A DNA stretch of 64,000 nucleotides from Cryptomeria japonica (Eukaryota; Streptophyta; Pinopsida; Cupressales; Cupressaceae). A model generated the notes under the pieces. It worked only from the letters and a program-made list of their open reading frames with translations. It made no database searches and was not told the DNA's origin. The translations under genes were made by a program, and so were the position numbers. The stretch is taken from contig NW_026728917.1 of NCBI RefSeq assembly GCF_030272615.1, positions 411,903 to 475,902 of the forward strand. Direction: 5' to 3'. Shown piece by piece: positions 1 to 10,589 of this stretch. The stretch's first letter is position 1, and every line of letters begins with the position of its first letter.

Positions 1-2154
1 GTTAATAATTCATAGATGAAAGATGTGAGAGATAAATGGAAGACCTTGATAAATAAATTACTAAGCAAAAATATCAATCTTGGACTCAAGAATAGTTGAT
101 CAAACAACCTCAAATAATGTACTAGGAAACATAATCAATCTTGAACTCAAGAATAGCTAAAGAAATCTACTTTAAAATCCACACTGCAAGTGTACATAGA
201 GAATTAGAGGCACCAATAAAAATTTAATTAGGCTACCATGAGAAGATGGGCCATAAGAAAAAAAGAAAAAATTTTAGGGCAGGGAATTATAAAATTTTGG
301 TGTTGGAAATGGTATACTATTGAAATATTAGAAGTTTTGTTTGGTTATAATTACTCCTATAAAAATAGATTTAGATGTGCTATTGGGAGCATATAATGGC
401 TCGAATTAAAAAAAATTAAATTTATCAGATCTTAAAATCTAATTTTTAATATTTTTATATACATGTATATGTACAAAAGGAAAATAAACCTTTTCAAATT
501 TTGATCTAGGCTATTCAAATCTAATGGTACAAATTAATCTAGATTAGTAAACAATAGTTGTGTTCTAGTGTCAATTTAGAATAGAAAAATAAGCATCAAA
601 AGAAACATGATGGATAATGATACTTAGTTTTATAATTAATGTGATGGAATAAATTTAATTTAAAACTAGCTTTGATGATTTTATATAAAAAATTAAATAC
701 TTTCTTTGTGTCTTGTATCTATTATTGTGGGTTTAGACACAAATTTTCTTAGTAAAATTTATTACCCAACGCTATTACAATGAACCTCTTAAAATATATT
801 AGCAAATCACAAAGTACAGAAATAATTGCACAAAATTGAGACAAAACATATATTAATATATTGAATTAAGAAAATTTTCAATGTAGAACATCATTGGTCT
901 CTTTGAGGGGGCAATATCATGAGTTCATGCTTGCAACAATAAAATTCATAAATGACTATAGTAGTATACATACGCTCTACATGTACTAATTTTACCTAAT
1001 ACGTGGTTATTATTTTCAAACATGTGAGATTAACTAACATAGGAAAAGAGATGATTTACAAAGCGTATATATCCAATTCTTTCCTTATGTATACCTCAAT
1101 GCAAAAGTAATTATTTAATAAAATAGTTAGGACTATGGTTCCTTATATGCCCTCACTCTTAAACGAGGATTTATTATCAAATCTTGAGATGAGAATTTTT
1201 TTGTTGCCTTTCGAAGAGTGATTAGACCACATTACATATTTGTGTTGCATAGCATGCTACTAGAAGAGAACTTAAATTATAATGTAGATTTGTATTTGGT
1301 ATGAATGACAATCAAGTATACATTCTGGTGCCAAGAGCATAAATCCCTTCATATCAAACATAGGTAATGTACCAACTAAGCGTGAATACACTAGAAAATA
1401 TTCATCTTAAAAACAAAAATGGATTACTCCCTTCATATCAAACATAGGTAATGTACCAACTAAGCGTGAATACACTAGAAAATATTCATCTTAAAAAAAA
1501 AAATGGATTACTAGGTGGAACTTGGAGGAAAGAGAAAGCTCCAATTTGTATGCCATAGATTTAATATTTTTGTAAAAAAATGTAGGTCCCATGAATCATT
1601 TGTGCTCGTTTTTATTTAATCTTCAACTTTAGGGAAGATTATTTATATACAGTTAGATGCAAAAAGGACCATTTCATCAATGTCAAAATTTTATTTGGAG
1701 TAATCTTGATTGTTTTTTACTTCATATGTAAATATATGTGATCTAAAAATAATCCTTAAGGGTTTATATAATTGTGTCATGTGTGTGAAGGGTGGAATCC
1801 ATGACTTGTACTTCGGAACTACTTGGTATATATATTTGGATAGATAGGGGATATTGTCCATTCATAGCTTGGTTATGGTGTTGAAAATTATATTATAAAA
1901 CCATTCTACACGTGGTAACTGTTTTGTCTAACATTGTTTATTATACACAAAGAAATCAAAATGGGTCTTCAAGAACTTATCAATAAATTTTGATTGGTCA
2001 TCTAATTATGAATGATGTGCACACCACATCTTGAGATATGTACTATTGTTATAGATGTGTTGGACACATTGACTAATGAGAGTTTAATAATATAAAATAT
2101 AAAATTAATAATTAATTGTGGTGCATCTTGGAATATTCGACATCATAATGGGTT
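1..2154. other. AT-rich intergenic DNA, no gene seen
   Basis: No coding signal on either strand; the only structure I see is the 84-bp tandem duplication at 1345-1512. The LINE remnant begins at about 2155. Copies lie at 28916-31069 and 57840-59993. Confidence 0.6.
1345..1512. repeat. 84-bp tandem duplication
   Basis: Two adjacent 84-bp units (1345-1428 and 1429-1512), each opening with cccttcatatcaaacatagg. They are nearly identical: the main difference is in an A-rich run (aaaacaaaaa against a pure A run). Same structure at 30260-30427 and 59184-59351. Confidence 0.9.
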
Positions 2155-2812
2155 AAATATTAATTCTAGCAAGACCCATCAATGCAGTGGCATCCACAAA
2201 TTGGAGATAAGCATATGGATGAAGGCGATCACCCCAATTCCAACCCTAAATTAAACCTTGCCGAACACAAGACTTGATAAATTTACCGAGACCCTCTACC
2301 ATGAGAGTGAATAAGAATTGGGAAAGAGGTTCCCCTTGTCGAAGACCTCTGCATGCACCAAATAAATCCATGGGCTCACTGTTAATAAGGGCTGCAAATG
2401 AAGCCATTCAATTTTGAAGCCAAAGGCAATAAGCACTTTATAAAGGAATTTTCATTTGACTCTAACATAAGCTTTGGCTATATCCAATTTAATAAACATA
2501 GCCTTCTCCTTAGATATCTCCATAGAATGAATGGCTTCTGATGCTATAAAAATCTCATCCAAAATTTGCCTTCCAACCCCAAAACCATGTTGCTCTTCTG
2601 AAATAAGTTTATTGAGCCATGACTTGAGCCTTTCAACAATCAGTTTAGTGATTGTTTTATGAACCACGTTACAAAAGGCTATAGGATCGAAAGAACTCAG
2701 AGAATTTTCTCCCTCCTTCTAAGGTATGAGAGCAAGGAAAGTAGCGTTCATATCCCTGAGCTTCTGTTTATTTATATAAGACTCCCACACCACCTTCAAA
2801 ATATCCAACTTA
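2155..2812 (-). mobile_element. LINE reverse transcriptase remnant, C-terminal part
   Basis: Minus-strand non-LTR (L1-type) reverse transcriptase fragment. An open stretch at 2452-2667 holds the conserved fingers block, including HGFGVGRQILDEIF and a KLDIAKAYVRV motif where active relatives have KAYDRV. Further downstream, in a shifted frame, is a RGLRQGEPLSQFLFTLM block near 2290-2350. Near 2175-2200 is the catalytic box, here reading FVDA instead of the usual F/YADD, so one metal-binding aspartate is lost. A stop codon lies before the fingers block (about 2718). The rest of the same LINE is at 6268-6640, on the far side of a copia insertion. Non-functional. Confidence 0.85.
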
Positions 2813-2817
2813 ATTAT
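2813..2817. repeat. Target site duplication ATTAT (left)
   Basis: ATTAT directly abuts the TG...CA termini of the copia element on the left and is repeated at 6263-6267 on the right. Removing the element and one copy of ATTAT rejoins the LINE reading frame. Confidence 0.85.
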
Positions 2818-3630
2818 TGGAAGGAAGTGAAGTAGTGAAACAACTTCTTACACTAACCTTGAGAGGAGTATAATGCAAAAAATTTTACAGATCCTTATAG
2901 CAGTTACAGAAACTTAACACAAATAAACAAAATATCATGCATACCACAACTCACCAACACAATCATTTACATGGGAAAACCCGTTCAGGAGAAAAACCCC
3001 ACACTCCAAAAGTAGCTCAATAAATTATTCAACAATCAATAACAGATTACAATATACTTGCAGAGAAATCTCTTCAGAAGAGAACTACTAATCAAAGACT
3101 CAGAGGTAACACAATAGCCGTAAGACTCTTACACACAACCTCTATCTCACACACCTCATATATAGGAGATACAATATAAGAAAGCATCAAACGGAATTAC
3201 AAAACCATGGGCTAAAACCACCCAATAAACTAGAGCAGAGGTTATCCCCATTATAGATGTGTTATGATGTGTCAAAACACACATCAACATGTGTTCCTCC
3301 ATTATACATCTCATTTATGTGTCCAATGCATTTTATATTTTCTATTTCAGGAGTCCAAACTTCCGAAGGCCATAACTTGTGAACCGTGTGTCTGATTGAC
3401 GAACTGTTTGAAGCATCAGAAAGCTAGAGAAATGCTCTATCACACCCCTCCAAAATGGAAACTTTAATATTTTCAAAACTAGCTATGATCTTACAACAAA
3501 TTTTTACCGACGTGCTTATCTAGCGAACTAGAAGCTTTAGGGATAATTTCGCACCATTTCATGCTTAAACAAAAACTTACTATAAATAGTAACACATGTA
3601 AATTGAAGGTTGAGACACCATGTCCCAACA
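2818..3630 (-). repeat. Copia 3' LTR
   Basis: 813 bp, starting (minus strand) TGTTGGGACATGGTGTCTC and ending TTCCA. A purine-rich AGTGAGAGAA tract lies just upstream at 3631-3640, as expected for a polypurine tract. Its first 66 bases align with the 5' LTR stub at 6195-6262 with roughly eight substitutions and two small gaps. Confidence 0.85.
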
Positions 3631-3639
3631 TTCTCTCAC

Positions 3640-6130
3640 TTGTCGAAGAACTTTCAAGAGCAAAGGGAGTATCAACACAATAATTTAACTACTAGGGGCC
3701 ATGAGGCCCATAGACTCACAACACCATTTAAACCTCTTTATGCTCACAGTGTTAGTTAAAGAATCTAGAATATTCATCAAAGTCTCTACCTTAACCAACT
3801 TCACCTTACCATCTTCAACCATATCTCTGACAAAATGATACTAAACATCAATGTGCTTAGTCTGGGCATGAAATGCTGGGTTCTTAGTTAAATGCAGATC
3901 ACACTCTGACTGTCACAGTAAAGTGTCACTATTTCTTGTTTTATTTGAATATTTTAACAAAGTCTCTTAACCCAAATGGATTCTTTACAAGCATGAGTAG
4001 CTACCATATACTCTTCTCTTGTAGTGGACAAAGAAACCACAACTTGCCGCTTACTCATCCTATTAATTGCACCGCCAAATAAAGTAAATACATAAGCAAT
4101 GGTGGATCTTCTGCTATCAATATAACCTGCCCAATCTAAATCCACATATCCATGAATATCAAGGTAAATCACATCTCCAACCAAATTACCATGATAACAA
4201 AGAGAATACTTAGAGGTACCCTTCAAATATGTAAAGACTCTTTTGACTGCATCCCAATGAACTCTATCAGGATTAGAAATATGTTTGGAAAGAACTCCCA
4301 CTTCTTGGGTAATGTTTGGTCTAGTACAAACCGTTGCATATATCAAACTTGCAATTGCACTCTGGTAAGGCACTCTACTCATTTCTTTCATCTCTGATGG
4401 AGATGTAGGACAATCTAAAATAGATAATTTCATTCAAACTGTGAAGGGAACACATAATGGTCTACAATCCTGCATGTTGAACCTCTGTAAAACTGAATTC
4501 ACATACTTACTCTGCCCTAGCCATAGCTTTATGTTCACTCTATCTCTTCTAATTTACATCCCAACAATGTTTTTCGCTGCACCAAGATTATACATTTAAA
4601 ATTTAGCAGCAAGCTGAGAATTCAATTCTGAAATCATACATTTTCCTTTACCAATGAATAACATATCATCAACATATAATGCAATGTACAAGAAATGATC
4701 ACCATTAGATTTATAAAAGACATAGTGATCTGATTTAGAATGCTCAGATCTTAAAATCAACACATTTGTATTAAATTTTTGGTGCCACATCCCAGGACTC
4801 TGTTTGAGGCCATACAATGATTTCTTCAATTTATAGACCAAATTACTTTTACCTTTCACCACATAGTGCTCTAGTTGTGTCATATAAATACCTTCCTCTA
4901 AATCACCATGAAGGAAAGTAATTTTCACATCCATTTGCTCGACCTCTAAATTACAAGAAGTAGTAATAGAAAGCAAAAATCTAATGGATGTCATTTTTAC
5001 AACAGGAGAAAATATCTCACCATAATCAATACCCTCAACCTAAGAGTAATCTTTTGTAACCAACCTTACTTTATACTTCTCAATGCTTCCATCTGAACCA
5101 ATATTTTTCTTGAACACGCATTTGCAACCAACAGGCTTTCGTCCTTTAGACAATGGTACAAGATCCCATTCATCATTTTTTTTCAAAGCTTTCATTTCTT
5201 CTTCCATAGCATTCTTCCAAGATTCTGCATCATTCCTACCTAATGCCTCTTCTAAAGAAATAGGTTCATCCACATTAGTATTCAAAACAAAAATACATCT
5301 CCAATCATTAGGTGAATACCTTTTAGTTGGTTGTCTATGTCATGTACACCTTTGAACAAGCCAAGTTGGAGGTTCTTCCTCATCTTCTAAAGATTCAGAT
5401 CTAGATGAGCTCTCCTCAACTTCTTTCCTATCAAGTTGACTCAATTCAACTCTTTTAGGCATAGAAGGGAATTGAATCATATCTTCCTGTTTAGTCTATT
5501 ATGGTTGCAATGTAGCAAAAGGAGACTTAATTTCTCTAAAAATAACACTTTTACTATTAATTACCTTTTATGCAACAAGGTCGCAAAGGTTGTATCCTTT
5601 TACACCATAACTATAACTGATGAAGATACATTTCACAACCTTCTCCTCCAACTTCGTACACTTCTCTTTTGGCACATGAGCATATGCCTCGCAACTAAAA
5701 CCTCTAAGATGTCTCAAAGAAGGCTTGTGACCTGACCATGCTTCCATAGGCATTTTATCAACAAGAGTTGATGTAGTAGACCGTTAATCAAGTAGCAAGC
5801 AATGACAATTGCTTCAGCCCAAATTTTTAATTTTAGGCCAGCACAACTCAGCATACTCCTAGCCCTCTCCATCAATATCTTGTTCATTTTTTCTGCAACT
5901 CCATTCTGTTGTAGAGAATACAGATTTATAATTTTTATGGAATCTATCAAAATCATTAGAGAAAATTAACCACCATTATCAATCTTCAAACATTTAATTT
6001 TTTTTTCTAGTTTACAATTCGACCATTTCTTTAAATTATTTAAAACGATTGAAAACTTTAGATTTACTCTTTAGTAAGTATACCCCTGTCCTACTAAAAT
6101 CATCAAAAAAATAAACATAAGCAAAGAACA
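3640..6130 (-). pseudogene. Copia pol pseudogene (integrase, RT, RNase H)
   Basis: Broken polyprotein read from 6130 down to 3640. Integrase fragment with DDFSR (about 6090-6100) and the SLQQNGVAEKMN block (5714-5956). Post-integrase GYNLCDLVA-type segment at 5568-5753. RT N-terminus (WKNAMEEEMKAL) at 5040-5285. RT core at 4596-4994 with QMDVKITFLHGDLEE and YVDDM. LGAAK region at 4440-4590. RNase H at 3954-4433 with SRRSTIAYVFTLFGG. The last RNase H block (CDSQS, then a HAQTKHIDV-type segment) continues to about 3780 in a shifted frame with a TAG. Several stops and frameshifts make it non-coding. Confidence 0.9.
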
Positions 6131-6194
6131 AAGCAAGATGCCACATTTCTCCTCTTTGTCCATCTTAACACCAATGGATACCAATATGTGAATT

Positions 6195-6262
6195 ATAAAC
6201 AAAAATTAACTATAAATAGTAACATCATGTAAATGCCAAGTTGAGACACCATTTTTCCAACA
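6195..6262 (-). repeat. Copia 5' LTR stub
   Basis: Only the first ~68 bases of the 5' LTR remain, sharing the stretch ttactatttatag and the ggtgtctcaac block with the 3' LTR. Beyond it the sequence goes straight to integrase-region DNA, which marks the internal deletion joint. Confidence 0.85.
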
Positions 6263-6267
6263 ATTAT
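6263..6267. repeat. Target site duplication ATTAT (right)
   Basis: Second copy of the 5-bp duplication generated by the copia insertion; partner at 2813-2817. Confidence 0.85.
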
Positions 6268-6640
6268 ATCCCAAAACTCTTGATAAAATTCTATAGGGAA
6301 CCCATCTAGGCTAGGGAATTTTCCCCTTCTTCAAGAGAAACACAATTTTTCCACTCTCAAGAAGAGAGATAGTTCTAAGGAGATCCTCATTCATTGCATC
6401 ACTAGTAATGGCAGGAATACTATCAAGCACAAACCCTTCCTATACATTGGCCAAAATAGAGTCCTCTTTTAACAATTCTGCAAAAACTCTAATGGCTTCC
6501 TCAACAATCTCTTTGTAAGAAGGAATAGGAACTCCCTTAGAGGAAAGAAGAGAATAAAATGAATTTCCTTGGACCTCTTGCCCTTAACTGAATTGTGAAA
6601 TAAAACCATTAGGCGTCAAAAATATTGAAAAATAAATTAG
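6268..6640 (-). mobile_element. LINE reverse transcriptase remnant, N-terminal part
   Basis: Upstream half of the LINE that continues at 2812. On the minus strand near 6268-6330 it reads LDGFPIEFYQEFWDI, the conserved block before the fingers of plant L1-type RTs. Further upstream are RT-linker residues with stops. The reading frame runs across the insertion point into the 2812 side if the copia element and one target duplication are removed. The upper limit is approximate. Confidence 0.8.
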
Positions 6641-6654
6641 TATATATAAAATAT

Positions 6655-6900
6655 ATAATATAGTTATCAACTGTAAAGAATCCAAAGCTGAAGTAATATA
6701 CTAAGAACACCATAATAAAATTCATCAATTTTTGTTCCAAGGCTTACTGCGTCTTTGTACGCGTCAGGATCGATCCCTTTCTTGGCCTCTTCATACTCAG
6801 TTGCCATAGATTTTTTTTTACATTGCTACCTTCAGCGCTATCAAATATGCTTTATTATAATGTCATCAAATAATTCAACCTACAGTATGATCTATAGCAA
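6655..6900 (-). pseudogene. Ankyrin/PGG gene 5'-end remnant A
   Basis: From an ATG at 6807 the minus strand encodes MATEYEEAKKGIDPDAYKDA, which matches the first residues of the intact gene at 13249 (MATE, seven variable residues, IDPDAFKAA). After about 22 codons homology jumps to sequence resembling intron 1 of the intact gene (ttatcaactgtaaa at 6661-6680, compare 12498-12515). Most of exon 1, including all ankyrin repeats, is therefore deleted. Non-functional paralogue fragment. Confidence 0.8.
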
Positions 6901-7600
6901 ATTTCTGTGTTTCAACCTTCAACACTAGTATTATGTCGTGTCTACAGAGGGAATACCCGTCCAAAAGGCGTGGAAGAAATAAGACTATGAGGAGATTCCA
7001 TCGACAAGATAAATCTCACGACTGTGACACTGCCAAAATAGTGGTAATGTGAGTCTCGTTGCCTTCTCATAGAACTTTTTAACCTTTTTTTTTCAAATAG
7101 TAGCTACCTGAAGTGACCTTTCACTTTTTTTTTGCTATTCACGCTCAGTTGCCATGAAATTTCTTTTCTATTGCCATGAAGTTTTATTTTTCTACTACAT
7201 TTATACTCTAAAAAATTTGCAGGTTAGTGACGACTCTTAGCTTTATCTAACCTACCGACCCTTAGATTCAAGATAATTTTTTTTCTAGGGTGATTGATCA
7301 TTCTGCTAGGCTCTTGACGATAGTCTTGAACATCTGTTTACACAATATTAAATAATGTGATTACAAAGTATTATGCTGTGAAATGGATGCGGCTCCACAT
7401 ATTGCAATAATAGACTTTCTTTAAACATAAAGAGAAAAATGGACATCAAGTCTAAAAGGCGTGGAAAATATATGACAGAAAGAAGTGTCCATCGTCAACA
7501 TTAACCCCATGACTACGACCTCGCGAAAGAGTGCCAACACTAAAGTGATTAATCGTTCTGTTTGTCTATTCGTGGTTAGTTGACATGACATCTTTCTTTC
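6900..7600 (-). pseudogene. Two further decayed ankyrin-gene 5' ends (B, C)
   Basis: At 7155 and 7586 the minus strand again carries a start-codon region: ATGGCAACTGAGCGTGAA and ATGTCAACTAACCACGAA, each followed at once by TAG. They match ATGGCAACTGAGTATGAAG at 6807. Upstream sequences also repeat: 'gtgaaatggatgcggctccac' at about 7378 and a near match at about 7674, and 'aaaaggcgtgga' at 6963 and 7449. This looks like an old local array of the gene's first-exon/promoter region, with spacings of 348 and 431 bp. Confidence 0.6.
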
Positions 7601-10350
7601 GTCATTTTCTAAGGCTGGTCAAGATGCTTCCTTATAATATCAGTGAATAATGTGACATAAACTATTCTGTTGTGAAATGGATACGGCTCTACACATTAGA
7701 ATGCATCCTCACTTTAAAGTAGAAAAATGGGCATAGCTGTTAAAAAAGACATGAAATGACAATATGACAGAAAGGTGATTCTCTTGAAGAAATTGATTTC
7801 ATGGCTGTCAGTTTTTGGAAGTGGAGTAAATTGTTTTGAAAATGAATAATAGCTTTATTGTATTTAATAAATTAAAAAGAGAACAATATGACATATTTCC
7901 AATGTTTTAGTCAGGTTGCATTTATGTTAGGAACAATCAAGGACTAACTTCTTTTCTTACAATGAACAATAGTCAAAGAAGCATCAACATTACTCGTAAA
8001 ACATTTCAGAGTAGTGGAGTAGGCACCTTCAAAGCAGACAAATGAACTTTTCTAATCATCACATTATTTTGAAAAGGGAGTCTTGTCATCAAAAGATAGA
8101 GAATAAAGAACCACCAAAAGGATAGGACATAAATTAACATATATATGTTATGTTCGATGCAATGTTGTGATTATTTTGAGGAAATATTTTGATACATGTA
8201 TCTTATGTACAATGGTGAAATTTTATTTGGAGTTGAAATTATTCCCATATCCTTCTATCTACCTATTACACACATTTATTCCCATGAATAGTTACCCAAC
8301 CTTATATGTGCATGCTGCCATACATTTTGTTTATATTTAAGAAGTTATGACGCTCACCCTTACAAAAAAATCTCATCTAGTTCTTACTTGTCTAGATCTA
8401 ATCATTTGATTGTGTAAGATTATTTTTCTAGTCACATGATTGACCACAAAATTCGGCACCTAAGCCTCATATTTAAAAATTAATAAATATAATTAATTTT
8501 CACCAAATAATCCTTTTTACTTTCACCTAGAGTTGAAAAAAAAAAGAAGCTTACATCATTAGGTGTTATGAGTTACAATTTAATGAAATTTAGTTTTATT
8601 TATTCCATATTTGTCATCTTTCAAGAATCCTCTCTCATTGTCTAGTATTAAAGTAGAATAAATAGTGAAACATTTAGATTTAATAAATGAAAAAGAATAA
8701 CAAACTTGTAATTGATAGCCCTTGCTTGCTATCATCAATATTTGTACATTTTCTAGGGATTTAATTAAGGAAATTTATCTCTTAAAGACATAATAAAGAT
8801 CATTCAAGTTATTTCAAACTATTGATAGTCTCGAGATGTTTAAGAAGATAAGACTAGATTGAGTTTCACCTAGAGGGAAGCAAAATGTTTGTCAAGCCAT
8901 AAGAATATAAAGATTTCATGATCACAAATTCGACCCATAATTCTAATCTTTAACTTTATAGAACAAAGGATTAATATAGAATTTGAGACCATATTTATGA
9001 AGAGAGATTGCCTTTCTAAATTACAAAGATAAAATAATCTAGAATCTTCATTAGAAATCAAAATTAGTTAATCAAAATATTACATACCCTTATTCATGAT
9101 ATGTATTTCTAAATATAATAGATATAGTTATCAATTTTCTATTACCCACCTATCTTTAATTAATTCAAACTAAGGGGACATTTTGATAAGTAATGTTCTC
9201 TTTTGTTCTCAAATTTCACTTGTAAGATACAAGCTACCAATGGGACATTTGTTTTTCTATTTTGTAGGTTCTCATGATGAGAGCATGTTGAAAGTATATA
9301 GTTAAATTATTATTTAAGTTATCATGTCTTAATAGGGTTGATTACTTATATGGACACATCAACTTCATATAATCTATATCTAATTAGATATCAAATTTAC
9401 ATGAACATTTTTGAGTGCTATAATATTTTTGATGCATGATCAATTAGGATTCAGACACAATTCAATGTAACGGAAAATATAATTATGAAACTAGCATATA
9501 TATGTTATTTTCTATGCAATATTGTGAATATTTTTAGGAAATGCTTGGATACATATATCTTATGAACAATACTGCAATATTGTATGGAATTTTGACTATT
9601 CTCCTATCCTTAGGTATATTAATATACATATGCATTCCCATGAATAGTTACCTAATTTTATATGCGCACACTACCATACATTATACTTATCTAAGAAGTT
9701 ATGACACTTATCCACACACGAACTCTCATCTAGTTCTTTTTTCCTTAGATCTAGTCATTTGATTGTCTAGGATCATTTCTATAGTCACATGATTGACCAC
9801 ATAATTACACACCTTAGCCTCATATTTAAACAAAAATAAATAAATAAATTACCAACTAATGCTCTTTACCTTCCCCATCTAGAGTTGCAAAAGTACAAGC
9901 TTGGATGATCAGATGTTTTGTGTTACTGTGTTACCTATTAATTTTTATGTTTACAAATGATTTTTGTTGGATTTTTTGGTTTCATATTTATAAATGTAAA
10001 TTTAGGTTAGTCAAATGTTCATATTTCTTACTTAGTTGAGCAATCTCCTATTTTATTCGTAAAAGTTCACTTGTGAGATGGAAGCTATTCATGGAATATT
10101 TTTCTTCTATCTTTTAGGCTCTCATAAGGAATGCATTTTTAATGATGTACTTGTATGATCATGTCTAGATAAGGTCCCTTACTTTATATGGACCCACCCT
10201 CTTTTGTAATGAAGAGAGATTGCATTTCCAAATACAAAGGCAAAATAATCTATCCATTCATCAAGAACCCACAATCTTCAATCAAAAGACTAAACACCCT
10301 TATACACTTTATTTGTTTTCAAGAATCATAAATATAATCATTTAAATATA
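7600..10350. other. Intergenic DNA with diverged direct repeats
   Basis: No gene. About 8131-8500 and 9490-9850 are diverged direct repeats sharing catatatatgttat, ttcccatgaatagttacc, and agtcacatgattgaccaca. Other paired blocks are 8990-9110 with 10205-10330 (gaagagagattgc) and 9160-9360 with 10010-10200 (ttcacttgt(a/g)agat). Blocks are in changed order, so later rearrangement followed the duplication. Equivalent in copy 2 at 36515-39265. Confidence 0.65.
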
Positions 10351-10589
10351 AAAATAATTTACAAAAATATTATTGACAGTAAATCTAACATTCAACTTGA
10401 AGCATACACATATCAAATCAGCTCTAAGCACGCAAGTATCTGATTTGAACACAGATGTAGATACTTTGTACACTTCTAATAATATGAAAACATTTAATAT
10501 TATAAGACATAGTTGAATACGATCAAAGTCATGTAGAAATAAGAAGCTGCAACACTGTATCAGACTTGCAAAAGCAACTTTCCCAAACC

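Larger units (their letters stand above)
2818..6262 (-). mobile_element. Defective Ty1/copia retrotransposon nested in LINE
   Basis: A 3,445-bp element on the minus strand bounded by TG...CA (plus-strand TGGAAGG... and ...CCAACA) and by ATTAT target duplications. From its 5' end (high coordinates) it has a truncated 5' LTR (6195-6262), an integrase core with a DDFSR motif near 6100, the post-integrase region, reverse transcriptase with YVDDM, RNase H and a complete 3' LTR (2818-3630). Primer site, gag and protease are missing because a deletion joins the 5' LTR to the integrase. Full-length plant copia elements are usually about 5 kb. It cannot transpose by itself. Confidence 0.92.

Noticed and set aside
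1345-1512. Possible CRISPR-like or satellite array
   Set aside because: Only two directly adjacent 84-bp units without spacers; a simple tandem duplication.
9541-9762. 73-codon hydrophobic ORF
   Set aside because: Falls in a diverged direct repeat whose partner copy (8131-8500) does not keep the frame; AT-rich chance ORF.
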